Part shown: one piece after another, positions 8,627 through 19,269 of the stretch
Layout of the letters: each line of letters begins with the position of its first letter
Position numbering within the stretch: the stretch's first letter is position 1
NCBI GenBank assembly: GCA_004325065.1
Contig: PITI01000094.1
Coordinates: 1 to 22,941, forward strand
DNA from: Hamiltosporidium magnivora
Lineage: Eukaryota > Microsporidia > Dubosqiidae
Direction of reading: 5' to 3'
DNA: 22,941 bases
Position numbers and translations under genes: made by a program
The notes under the pieces: generated by a model
What the model was told of the DNA's origin: nothing
The model's input: only the letters and a program-made list of their open reading frames with translations
Databases searched by the model: none

Positions 8627-10076
8627 TTTTGAATTATTGCATTGAATTCTTTTAATGACAAAAAATCACTTGCAAAACAACAATTTTTATCAAAAATATT
8701 ATTTAATCATTGTATTTAATGTTCTAACGATATATTTTACTCTCCGACATATAAATTTGTGTAAAATTTATAATTCCAATGACAAAATTAAATCTTTAAT
8801 TTACAAATCTGTTAATTATTTTATAAATCAAGTAATTTAGATTTTAATTTTTCTTTTTGTGAAATCTTAATACCTTTTCTACAAGCTAATAAACTTTATT
8901 TGGTATTAAAAATATGAAATTCAATGAAGAGTTTAAGATCTTTAAATTTAGTATGAAATTTCCATTCCGTGCTAAAAGTTTTTTTTTGAATTTTTATGTT
9001 TACTTTTAAAAAACCATAAAGCTTTTATTGCAGATATTTCCCTTATTTTCGTTAATCTGTTTTTAGATTTGGAAGTGTCGAAGAGTCAAAAATAATTTAG
9101 AATTTTTTAATCGCAGTGGTTTAATCAATTAAATAAAAATTTTATGAACTTCACAGAAGATCTTAGCCTGGTAAGGAGATAATCTATCTAATCACCTTTT
9201 TTTTATCAAATATTTATATTTTCATACTATCGTGAATTGAACGGTCGATTCTTAGTCAAGTAAAAAGTAAAATCATTGGAGAATCTGATATCCTTCTTCG
9301 TAAATTTTTAGACAAAAGAAATGTCTCATACTGTGACTTTGTAGTATCACCAACCATATAATTTATCATAAAAATTAATTGATCACACGTACTTTACCCA
9401 ATGAAATATAAGAATATTTCTTACCTTACATTGTTCTTTAATCAGAACAGGTGCCTCATGTATTTGTAAATATAAAAACCAAATTTGAGCTCTTCAAACA
9501 ACTACCAAGGTAATATCTGTAGTGTATATTTTTTTATATCGACGAGTTCCTTTATCGATATAGAACTTTTTCTTATCAATTTCATATATATTAAATTTCT
9601 TTTTAAATTAATTAAAGAAATAATTAAATATATTTCTATTTTAAGAAAAAGTTAAAAATAGCCTGAATCAAAGAGATATTTCTTTCGATACTAAAATAGA
9701 ATAAAACTAAAATTGCAAATTAGCAAAATCAATTCACATTTAATTCTTCCGAATTGATATTCATACATTTAGCTCAATATTATAAACAAATTATTTCTAT
9801 ATTATAAAAATAGAAAACAATTAATTAAATATTTAAATCTTAAAACAAACTTGATATTTCACAAGAAAAGTTTTAAATTAATAATATATTTGAAATTTTA
9901 AATTGCATAAATTAATTAGCTGATTGCTTATCAAGAAACAATAATTGGTTTCCTAGAAGAAAACATTTATTAATTTTCTTAATCAACCACTCATCTTCTT
10001 TGAAGATAATTTCTTTGAATATTATTGATCAACAAAAAGGAGTACGTTGTATTTGTAAAATATATCTTTTATTTTT
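8627..10076. other. Gene-free AT-rich stretch upstream of the DHHC gene
   Basis: A 61-codon open frame at 8655-8840 is Ile/Asn/Lys/Tyr-rich, has no motif and is best explained by composition. Otherwise I see nothing coding or repeated. The last 50 bases carry the 5' end of the DHHC gene, but no clear promoter element stands out from the AT background. Confidence 0.5.
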
Positions 10077-10775
10077 ATGATAATGAAAACTGTCCAAAGA
10101 GTTATCGTTGCATTTGAATATATTTTAATTACAACAACAGTTTGTTACATATTTCTTTCTCTTTACGATACTCTAAAAGCAAAAGGATATATCACGAAAG
10201 CTATATTGCTATATTTTCTTTTGGTTTCAAGTTACTACTATCTAAGCATATTAATAAAAAAAGACGTTCATATTTTGCCAAATACAGAGATAAAAGGATT
10301 GTGCAGAAAATGCAATAAATTACGATGCACAAGAACATTTCACTGTGATACTTGTAATTTGTGTTTTTACAAAAGAGATCATCACTGTCCATGGCTGGCA
10401 AAATGTATATCCTCTTCTAATTACAGAGAATATTACTTCTTTATATTATTTACTGTCATTTATTTGTCTTTAAAGGTATTGTGTGGATGTTTGTACGTGA
10501 ACCAGATTGTTTTTCTTAATAATTATTTATTAACGATTCTGTCTTTTTTCTTTATTTGGACAAATTTTTTATTGTTCATCGATAAAACGAGTATCGAATA
10601 TTATAAAAGTAGGAAAAGATTGAATGTTTCTCGTTATTTTTGGCAAGAAATAGATTTTGGCGTTTGCTTTGATAGACTATATGAAGTGCTATTTGATAGA
10701 GAGATTATGAATGTCCTTATAATGTTTTTTCCTTTTCTACAAAAAAGAACATCGATTATAGAAGGAAGTATTTAA
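10077..10775 (+). CDS. DHHC palmitoyltransferase (protein S-acyltransferase)
   Basis: A 232-residue integral membrane enzyme that transfers palmitate from palmitoyl-CoA to protein cysteines, typically at Golgi, ER or plasma membrane. The cysteine-rich domain is complete: C76-X2-C79-X9-H89-C90-X2-C93-X2-C96-X4-D101-H-H-C104-X5-C110-X4-N115, with catalytic C104 in RDHHCPW. Four membrane segments fit at about 9-30, 41-60, 119-138 and 149-168, putting the DHHC loop on the cytosolic face. TSIE (171-174) sits where the family has TTxE. It is small for the family and has only short tails, so no ankyrin or SH3 extensions. ATG codons at 10077 and 10083 are equivalent starts. AATAAA at 10776-10781 directly follows the stop. 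No linked gene suggests a substrate. Confidence 0.95.
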   Translation: MIMKTVQRVIVAFEYILITTTVCYIFLSLYDTLKAKGYITKAILLYFLLVSSYYYLSILIKKDVHILPNTEIKGLCRKCNKLRCTRTFHCDTCNLCFYKRDHHCPWLAKCISSSNYREYYFFILFTVIYLSLKVLCGCLYVNQIVFLNNYLLTILSFFFIWTNFLLFIDKTSIEYYKSRKRLNVSRYFWQEIDFGVCFDRLYEVLFDREIMNVLIMFFPFLQKRTSIIEGSI

Positions 10776-10892
10776 AATAAAAGTTTTTGATTAGAAGTTT
10801 TGATATATTTAGAATGTTTCATTGATTTTTTGGTTCTATTCATGATATTTTTATTTTCTATTCCTATTAGACCAAAAGAAGAAGATATTCTT

Positions 10893-10943
10893 CAAATAAA
10901 ATGACCAATACATATATTTATACAACTTGGATCATTTTATTTG
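10893..10943. repeat. Inverted repeat downstream of the DHHC gene
   Basis: CAAATAAAATGACCAA (10893-10908) pairs with TTGGATCATTTTATTTG (10927-10943) with one bulged base and an 18-base loop. Weaker pairing of AGAAGA (10877) with TCTTCT (10961) may extend it. It lies 118 bases past the DHHC stop. It could be a transcript 3' hairpin or a tiny MITE relic. Confidence 0.55.
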
Positions 10944-11070
10944 TACAGTTAAAAAGACATTCTTCTAAATTAATGATTAAAAAATAGACGTAGCGTAAGT
11001 TTGTTTATTATGACTTTACAGTTACTTAGTAAAATTACTTAAACAAAGACTATATCTAGTTTAAAATATA

Positions 11071-11790
11071 TTGGTGGAGAGAGAATAAACAACAAAAAAC
11101 ATTCTGCTTGGCAAAAAGTATGGGAAATGAGTGTGAAAATTATTCTTTAGATCTTTCGTGGGATCCAATCCACCATACATTTTCGGTTGTTCCATGGGGT
11201 TTATATGAGAAGCAGAAGGTCTTCAATGTGGCGAAACATTTTCTACGATATTATTTTGTAGTTTTTTATATAGGCAGATAGCAGATTGCTGCTGAAATCG
11301 TAAGTAATTGCCATGTAAAAGCATGGAAACCTAGCCTCGCACACTTGAGTTAGAAAACTCAGGATCTGGGATACATAAAAACGAAACCATTTAAAACCAG
11401 GAAAGCCAAGTAACAAGTTATACCTGTTGGTATGACATTGCACTTCTGGGTAGACCCATGTAAGTCTCTAAAATATATCTTAGCTAGAACTTTATTAGGT
11501 TCAGAAAGTGTAGAGTAAGTGGGAATGTTGCATAGTATTGGATAAGCCTAGAGCGGATCGAGCACTACAATCACTTTCTATGCAACGGAAATTAATGAAC
11601 ACCGGCAACTTACTCACCTATTAAAAGATTCTACATACAAATAGATGAGAGGATTTTGAATGTATGTATCGTAGGGTTTACCCATTAAGTTATAGGGGTG
11701 CATTTATTTATTTATTTTAAACCTAGAACTGCGTTAATGCCATTCAAAAATTATAACACTATCTGATGTCTTTAAAAGGTGTGATATTTA
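11071..11790 (+). repeat. 720-bp dispersed repeat, copy 2
   Basis: Full-length partner of 3151-3868 in the same orientation, with the same order of landmarks from TTGGTGGAG to GATATTT. It differs from copy 1 by many substitutions and small indels that are not multiples of three, so no protein frame is preserved. A (TTTA)n run replaces part of the 3' end. The block 11456-11534 is the best conserved. A minus-strand open frame of 66 codons (11443-11243) is not kept in copy 1. Confidence 0.88.
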
Positions 11791-12929
11791 TTAACAAAAA
11801 AATAAATATATGTGAGATTCTTAAAATAATCATTCGTATCTTTCTTATCTATTTAGTAATTCTTCTGCAAGATCACATTATAACGTGATACATTTATAAA
11901 ATAATGTTTTAATTTAATCGTGTGAGCTTTCAAAATTCTAAATCTATTGAGGCCTTAATATATATGAGGTTTGCTTGAATTTTTGATTGTTTTACCAAAA
12001 TCAAAGGCACCGGAAAAAGTACCAAGTACAACTGTATTAATATAAGAAATTTACATGTATTTCAACCAACTCTATTTCAAATAAAATATTTTACCTGCAA
12101 TACCTTGATAGCGAAATATACAAGGCAAATATATTTTCATCTTTGAGATCAGCAGTAAAAATAAAATTAACTAGTAAAAATTATCATAAATTTCAAATCA
12201 TTCAGTTAATAGATCATAGGAATCCAAGGGAATGAATCGGGTATTAAAAATAGGCTCTACACCAAAACTTTCTTATTTTTAATTAAACGCCCAAAAAAAG
12301 TAACTAAGATATTAATTGACTTATTATGTTGATTATGAGGAGTTTTACATGAAATTTTCAATAAGACTTAAGAAATATTTTTATTTTACCTTATAACTTT
12401 AACTGGTTTACTCAACCAATTCAAGGTTTCAATCGAAAATAGGTATTCAATTATTTTGCCGATTATAGCAAATTTATTTTTCAATCAACATCTATTTGAA
12501 CCAGATAATGCTCCCTTCTTATAATGCCAAAAGTTGTTGCTTAGAAAAGTTATTCATTTACGCTAAGTTTTTTCGTTATCTAGCGATTAAAATTACTTAA
12601 ATATTTGTATTTCAGTTAAATGTCAAACTCATCAAAAAAACCATTCCAAAACAACCAAAAACTTCACATAAAACTCCTAAAACATTAAGATATGTCAGTT
12701 TTAAATAAAAAATCCATTTATTCACTTTACTTCCTTTTAAAGCCATTTTTTTATTTTTTAAGAGATAGAAATAACTACGGAAATAGAAAACATTCATCAA
12801 GAAGTTAAAAAGAAAAAAAAGAATGAAAAATATTACTCTAAAAGATATAAAAGGTATATGTTAAGAAATGAAGTTTTAATCATTCGTTTTGTTTTCAAGG
12901 CGCGATAATTCCTCATAATGCGGTTTTTT
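11791..12929. other. Gene-free AT-rich stretch
   Basis: No coding signal, tRNA-like structure or repeat recognised. A 62-codon minus-strand open frame (12800-12612) shows no motif. Decayed element sequence may be present but cannot be named. Confidence 0.5.
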
Positions 12930-14330
12930 TAACACAATTTATCTATTAATTTATCGGCGCAGTTTCATCCCATTAAAAAGCCATCACAGCCACTTCTAGC
13001 AAACTCTTTACAAAGACTTTCCCCGTAGAAGCCAACTACTTTACATTTTTTGGTCCTTTGATTGTCGTCGAAATCTCTCTTTAGTAGCATCATGTCACCA
13101 AGATAAAATTTTAAGCGAATGAAGTGCTGTATATCGACATCATTTATTTTAGGTTCTACATATTTTTCTGGTTAATTAGTAAGACCGTTAGAAAAATATC
13201 ATTTTTATTAGATACATCATTCTCGATATCCCCTTGATCGCCAAATTCAATTCAAATTTTGATGTGTATTATCGAGATAATCTTTTAACAACTTGTGTGA
13301 TTTGCCTGAATACGGTTTGGGAAATCACACAAACGGTTAACATAATATTTTACTAAAAAAAAATGAGGTGGCTTCTTTGACCCACCCTTTTTCAAGAAGT
13401 AAACCACAGAATGGGATAATTCAGAGCTTATAGAATATTATGTATTAATTGCCTCTTCTTCGTATTTAACAGCATTTTTGCCTATACGACCCCTAAACGC
13501 TTCCATTAGGGTTTAGTTTATTGCGCTTCTCTAGGTTGAATAATAGCAAAGCACAATTTTTTTGCATAAATATACCCATCTTTTTTTGGCAAAATCCTTT
13601 CAAATTTATAGCAAGCTTGAGTATAATTGTCTATTTGCTTTTCTTAACCTGTCTTTAATTTTAACGGTGGTTTGCTCTTACGGAAATAAAAGAAATATTG
13701 GGATCATCACAAATTTGTTTATTCGTCTGTTTACAAACCCCCTCCCGTTATCTGTTCGTAGAATACTAGGCGCACCTTCGAGAAAAATAAGATTATCAAG
13801 CGCATTTGCAATACCAGCTACTGACTTTGTTTGCAATGGTACCCCAAATAAAAAAGTAGTGCGTACATCTAACATGTGTAGGATCCATTCATAGCTCTCA
13901 TTATCTATCAAGTACTCCCGCATATCAACAAGATTATCTGGATTCTTTCTATGAATATTTTGCAGTTATCGTCTGGATTTAATCTTTTCGTTTCTAAGGT
14001 TGATAATCTTGACAATATTGGTCTGTTTTATCCAATAATTCTGTTCTAGTATATTTAAATCGCAGAATTTTTTTATAATTTTCTGGTGCATTGGTTTAAG
14101 TCAAATAGAACTGGGGGACGTATAGAAACAAAAATATTAGGTGGCGCTTCTTTATCAGAATCCGCTAAAACTTCTTAATGATTCTGTTAACCTTCGTCGT
14201 ATATACCTTAGCCCTTTCGATGTATGTATCTGCCTTTTTTCAAAACCAACTTTTCTGATTACGATTCATATTGAATGATAAATTTCTTTAAATTTTAAAG
14301 TTTCTTAGGTCCTTCATTTCCATATTTGTC
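12930..14330 (-). pseudogene. Broken rve-type integrase of a retroelement
   Basis: Reading the minus strand through several stops and frameshifts gives an integrase core. NLVDMREY (first catalytic Asp, codon 13926-13924) is followed by YEWILHMLDV, then GAPSILRTDNGRGFVN with the second Asp at codon 13752-13750. After a stop at 13680-13678 come EQTTVKIKDRLRKANRQLY, probably holding the catalytic Glu; RSAIN and TLMEAFRGRIGKNAVKYEEE, typical of the region after the core; and a later YLGDMMLLKRDFDDNQRTKK near 13100. The Asp-to-Glu spacing is shorter than 35, so some sequence is lost. Upstream fragments such as MNRNQKSWF and ERAKVYTTKVNRIIKKF (14265-14160) may be more N-terminal protein. It resembles Ty3/gypsy or KRBA2-like integrases; no reverse transcriptase is seen beside it. 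Clearly non-functional. Confidence 0.82.
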
Positions 14331-15689
14331 ACAATCCACTCCATTTATACAAAAAATTTTACACGTTTAAAAAAAAATATATTTTTCCCTCAAAAACATG
14401 AATATAAACCGAAAAAATAGAACACTCACCAGAAGAAAGTTTTCAAAAAACATTTTGATTAAGTTAAATTTATTTACGATTTTTTTAAATTTGGTTGTGG
14501 AATGGGATTATACAATAATTCAACAGAAATTACCAATCTTCGATATATGAGTATTTATAAAATAACCTATCAAATGACCGGGATTTATATTTCACGATTA
14601 AATAAATAAAATTTAAGATTTGAAGAAATATTTACATACTTACTTATTCCAGTTCACTTGTATCTCACGGTGTCGAGGATGAACAAATGAAAATTTTCCA
14701 TTTGTTTCTTTTAATATATTTGCCCTGAGATTATAGGGAGTAGACATATAGATTTAATGTTGTTTATATCCCATCAAAATGGCATCAATAATTTCTCTAT
14801 CAATTCCGAAATTCATTGCCAAGCAGCTACTTTAACGTAGTTATCTTTCTTTTACCTTGAAGAAAGTATTTATTATTGTTGAAGAGAATCATTGACTGTT
14901 GATTTATATAAAAACCAATTTAAGATCAAACAAATTTTTTTATTAAATGCTTTTTACATGCTGTAACTATGGTATATATTTCCATATATATTTCACAAAA
15001 ACATAATTTGCTTATCGAGAACAAATTTAAATATTATTTACGTTAAAATATCTCATTTGAAATGTTTTTATAGGAAAAAAATCCGTTGTAAATAGGTGCT
15101 ATGTTCCTTTTATATTTGGTTTGGTTTTTGTATCCACTTCTTTTAAATCAGCAACAAGATCTACTTCTGGCAGATGTGAAAAGTTATGGCTTGAAATAAT
15201 TTCGAAATTTTCGCACATACAATATACATGCATATATACCAGGTAAACCAAGTATATTCAACAATACATTGATTTCATAGCAAGACTTAGATTTGTGGTA
15301 TATTTCATTGCTATAAATTAGCCATGTCTACCCGAAAGTCAGCATTATTCTAATATAAAATAACCTCTAGCATACCCTTATTATTTATTTCAAATAATAG
15401 AAATTTATGTTTAGAACGAAAGAAGTACCTTTTGATTTCTTTTTAAAGATTGGAAAGAAAATTAACTGTCTTATAAATTTGAATCAAAACCTTTCTTTTC
15501 TAATATTTTTTTACTTTGAATTTTATTAGGATTCTTTTTTATTTGATCGTATAGTTTAAATAACAGTTTCTTAACATTTTAAAGAAGCCGCACATCTTTT
15601 AATCTGAAAATAGGTCTCCGCGCCTAATAAAATTGTTTCGATTTCGTTACAAATTTTTTCTTTAATATAAAATTTGTACATTTTATGAA
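14331..15689. other. AT-rich stretch, possibly decayed element sequence
   Basis: There is no intact ORF. Around 14640-14830 the minus strand has short open runs with coding-like character, such as AMNFGIDREIIDAILMGYKQ and STPYNLRANILKETNGKF, in a line upstream of the integrase relic. They could be its N-terminal part. I do not recognise them. The rest shows nothing. Confidence 0.4.
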
Positions 15690-17047
15690 CCACAGATGCA
15701 TTATGGGCAGTATAGGTAAAAAAATATGATACATCTTTGGCTAGGATGTAAAGAACGTTTGTATTTTTCTATAACAGAACTCGAAAGAGGCTTACATAGT
15801 GTTGAGTTGCGAGGCGAACATATGCTTCTGCAACTCTTGGATTTTCTAAAAATGCAAAGAAATATCGACCAGACAAGCAGCAACTTTAAATGTGGAAAAT
15901 TCTAATAAAACCCACCTTGCATTGATAAAATGCTTCTTAAAAGTAAAGTATAGGTTGGAAGAAGAAGTCCCTAAGAAGAATTTAGAAGAATCTCAATTTG
16001 CAAAACTATATATCAAATAGTAAAACGAAAACTTAACTAGAAGTTATATAATGGAAGAAGAAATGAGCTTGTAAGTGATAGTGAATCTTCAAGATGGGTA
16101 AAGGAAGAGAACATTAGGCTACGCAATTTTACAGAGCTCTGCTATACCCAAAATAGAAATGTATTCTGAGAGTAGAATATATGTCTACACCATAATAAAT
16201 TTGGTATAAATTAGATCATCTCACTACTGGATGTGAACTAAATGTCACACCATGACTTATCAGACGGCATAATGAAGTAGTCCATATCCAGCACCTTCTT
16301 TTCTTAAATAGATAAAAATTTAAGCTTTTAAAACGAAATAGAAGCCATTCATTCAAGAAATTTGTCAAAACGAGTATGCAGAGATAAGAAAGAATACCAG
16401 GACCAAAATCGATGCCAAAATCGTGAAAAATTTCCTCTATATAGTTATTTTTATAAAGAGAAAAAACAAGATTACACTTATCGAAGTAGGAATAACTTCC
16501 CAAGGTTCACTTCGAATAGTTGAAAAAGAAAAACTTAGAAAGTTGACTTGCTAGCTAATAAGCCGGGTCTTATTTATAAGTGCAATGTTGAAAAAATTCT
16601 ATATGTGATGACTTGGAACGGTATTGTATCAGAATACCATAACATTTATCCTAAAAGACTGTAGATAACCATAAATTTGTATGCAAAATCCGGCAGATAG
16701 TGCACAAGAAAACAGTCGAAACAATTTCCTTCGATCGACATAGAGGACCTGAGTCGGGAGAAATTCTGAAGAGAGCTGGGAAAGTGAGTCAAAGGGTGTT
16801 ATAAATTAGTCAAGATGCCCGAGGATCCACCACTTCCTTTAAAAGAATGACGAAGATGAGGTTAAACACCTTAAACAGAACATAATTCACCACTTTTTTT
16901 GAAAAGAGGAACTACGTTTGATGAACTGATGATAAACATAATGAAGAGTCTGATTTGGAAGAAGTTGCAACCCTGGTAAAAAAGGTTGAAGAAATGATAA
17001 AAATCGTAAATACATTATATCTCAGCAAATTTATTGAATTAAATAAA
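15690..17047 (+). pseudogene. 3' part of a non-LTR retrotransposon (R2-like, RT C-terminal and endonuclease region)
   Basis: Several frames joined by indels give the region after the reverse transcriptase core: KERLYFSITELERGL then EHMLLQLLDFL (15750-15840); NKTHLALIKCFLKVKYRLEE (from 15904); a mid part with IRRHNEVVHIQHLLF; EIR-N-TRTKIDAK; KITLIEVGITSQ (16468-16503); LANKPGLIYKCNVEKILY then VMTWNGIV (about 16554-16630); TISFDRHRGPES; and an acidic tail NEESDLEEV. The I-E-V-G-I-T and V-M-T-W-N-G-I-V blocks recall the C-terminal, restriction-like endonuclease side of R2-type elements annotated in microsporidia. The Pro-Asp pair expected before the Glu is not readable. The RT core itself is absent or beyond recognition, so the copy is 5'-truncated. 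The 3' end near 17047 is set by similarity to 22505-22635. Confidence 0.8.
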
Positions 17048-17064
17048 TCAGATACATAAAAATA

Positions 17065-18736
17065 TTATTTTTTAATCATGACTTCACGGTTGTTGCAAGT
17101 TTTTTCATAAATTGTAAAACAAGGCTCAACTTTTAAAAGAGATACAAGTAAAACAACATCTGCATTTAAATTATTGCTTGCTAACTTTTTAGGCATAAAA
17201 GTGATCAAAACATAATTTCACATAACATGGTTGTAGTAAATGCTAGAAATAACTGCAATGCTTCTTTTGACATCTGTAGATACGTTCTAATTGTGTATTT
17301 TAGCCTTTTTTTATTTTTATTATTTAGTTCAATTTGAAAATGTTCTAAGTCTCGCATTCATATCAGAATGTCTTTTTTAAAATTACTAGTATTCCTCATA
17401 TCTAGGTCATATAGAAATGAAATTAAGCCATTTTTGAGTTTTGGTAATATTTCCGCAAAACAACATCCGTTAAATGATTTGAATAATAATTTCAATGTAT
17501 TGTAATGTCGGGTAAAATCGTAAATTTTTCATTTTTTCAACAATTAAGTCAGGCAAGGGAAAGTTCACGAAATTTCAAAGTCAACTCGATGTACCCAAAT
17601 CCCCAGTTTTCCAATATAATAATGATAATTTTTAACTAGCTTTTATATTTATACCAAGGTCTTGGATTAGTATATTCAATTCATTCATGTAGCTATATAT
17701 ATTTATTAAGTAGGCTAGTCTCGGAATAGCGTACATATTTTCGAAATCCTTTACTAATTCGCAATTTATATTATTCAGTAACTAAATAAATTTTCTCTGT
17801 AATTTAAAAACTTAGCCTAGCAGGTAATTTTTAGAAAGCCATTCTATTTCAATGAATATAGAAATTCGTCCATGTATATATCTTATTCAATTTATGCAAT
17901 TATTAGGTTAAGATTTATAGCCTTTTGGGTTGTTCTCCAAGCAAAAACATGACAATATTGAATTAAATCCGTTATTGTAACTTGCGGTATTTACATTTTT
18001 ATGGATGAGAAAAATTCAGCAGGTTTACCAAACACTGCCGGGTCTCGGTAACAATATTCAACCAATGACATTCAAGGGTAATTGATAGTAATAAAATAAT
18101 TTATGTGATTGAAAAATTAAATATCTCTCGCAGTCTAATTCAGTAACTCACAACTTATAAAGTACCTTATTGTTTATTTGTTTTATATATCGTACAAATA
18201 TCAGCGGCTGGCCGCAATTATACACATTAGCTAATTCATTTAATTCTAACATATTTTTAGTAGACAAACTTCTGTGTCATCGACTTTCACCAGTGAAATA
18301 TCTTTACTGAGATCTTGAATTCGGATAAAATGTATTGTTAAATATCTGAGTTCGCAGCATTATATTATGGGCTTTGGAATCTAATACTATTTGTGCCATT
18401 ATTAATCAGCAAATTTATTTTTCCTCGACGATTTTCTGATGTTTTTTTCTTTACACACAGATGGAACTCTTGATAAAACGCTTCTAACAACGGCTTTTAA
18501 GGTGCCTACTTTTATAAGTTTGTGATAGTACTACCAGAATTAAATCGAGCTTTTTACTTCCGACTATTCATGCTGCATATCTTTACTACCATGTAGATTG
18601 TTAAAATGCTCTAATAACTTTGATGGTTTGAGATTTTGTTTAAAAATATCTTGAAACACAAAATGCATCGAAGTCGTGGCGTACCATCTTTTTCAGTTCA
18701 AAGATGATTTATATGGCATTATACCCATCCTTCCAT
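17065..18736 (-). pseudogene. Broken hAT-family transposase
   Basis: The minus strand, read through stops and frameshifts, gives the whole length of a ZBED/FAM200-like hAT transposase. A BED zinc finger has TEKDGTPRLRCILCFKIF (CxxC at 18667-18656) and NLKPSKLLEHFNNLHGSK (H-X4-H). Next is KPLLEAFYQEFHLCVKKKTS. The middle catalytic region has IEWLSKNYLLG, VFKLQRKF, ELVKDFENMYAIPRLAYLIN and SYMNELNILIQDLGINI, then YYIGKLGIWVHRVDFEIS. The C-terminal dimerisation region has SKEALQLFLAFTTTMLCE followed by a degenerate tail ending at the TAA of 17067-17065. Stops and shifts occur throughout, so it is dead. The ATG at 18736 (MEGWV) is a possible start but not certain. Terminal inverted repeats were not identified. 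Confidence 0.82.
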
Positions 18737-18927
18737 GGTTATTTCCAGGGATAGATGAGTTACATATAATCGATTACATCGTTATTGGATAACATAAAAA
18801 CTTTTACAGGATATAATTTTAATTAATGAGGAAATTACTTACGTTTTTATTATCGATATATCCCCTCAGCATAAGTCACAGATATATAAAGCCCGTATAA
18901 ATCAGTAAGTAACCTTCACACTCAGAA

Positions 18928-19269
18928 TTAGAAATACCTACACGTATTCTTCTCAAAAAGGTTTTTGACTAACTGTCGAAGGCATAAATAGCAAACCCAG
19001 ACAGGGATTTTTGAGAGAGTGTTTTCGGGTTTAGTAATCTTCAGACTATTTCGCTGATACATACCGGAGCTTCGAAGAGCCCGACTGTCTATATGTGTGT
19101 TGGGAGTCTTAGGCATAGCAACAAAATATATATTTCCTATATTTTTTTGTTTTATTCTTAATCTTTGTAAATTTGTATTTTGTTGAAAAAACCTATAACT
19201 ATATTTTATGTATAATCTTAAATTTTTAAGAAGGTATTCCCCTGCATTTTCATAAACAGCTTCCGACAT
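18928..19269 (-). CDS. Possible small ORF of unknown function
   Basis: A 113-codon ATG-started frame lies in a patch somewhat richer in G and C than its surroundings. The protein is basic, with a WVCYLC pair of cysteines at about residues 91-96 and no signal peptide or clear membrane segment. I do not recognise it. It lies upstream of, and on the same strand as, the hAT relic, so it may be element-derived sequence rather than a gene. The opposite strand has similar open runs (ending LSICVLGVLGIATKYIF), which lowers confidence. Confidence 0.2.
   Translation of the reverse strand: MSEAVYENAGEYLLKNLRLYIKYSYRFFQQNTNLQRLRIKQKNIGNIYFVAMPKTPNTHIDSRALRSSGMYQRNSLKITKPENTLSKIPVWVCYLCLRQLVKNLFEKNTCRYF

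Noticed and set aside
8655..8840. 61-codon plus-strand ORF
   Set aside because: Short, dominated by Asn, Ile, Lys and Tyr as expected from AT-rich DNA; no motif.
13562..13894. 110-codon plus-strand open frame
   Set aside because: It is antisense to the integrase relic, whose TDNG motif region explains the open stretch.
15701..15883. 60-codon minus-strand open frame
   Set aside because: It is antisense to the ELERGL part of the non-LTR relic.
16216..16503. 95-codon minus-strand open frame
   Set aside because: It is antisense to the non-LTR relic that carries ITLIEVGIT on the plus strand; no motif of its own.
16794..16805. AAAGGGTGTTAT matching the minisatellite core
   Set aside because: A single occurrence inside the decayed retrotransposon coding sequence with no neighbouring units; likely chance.
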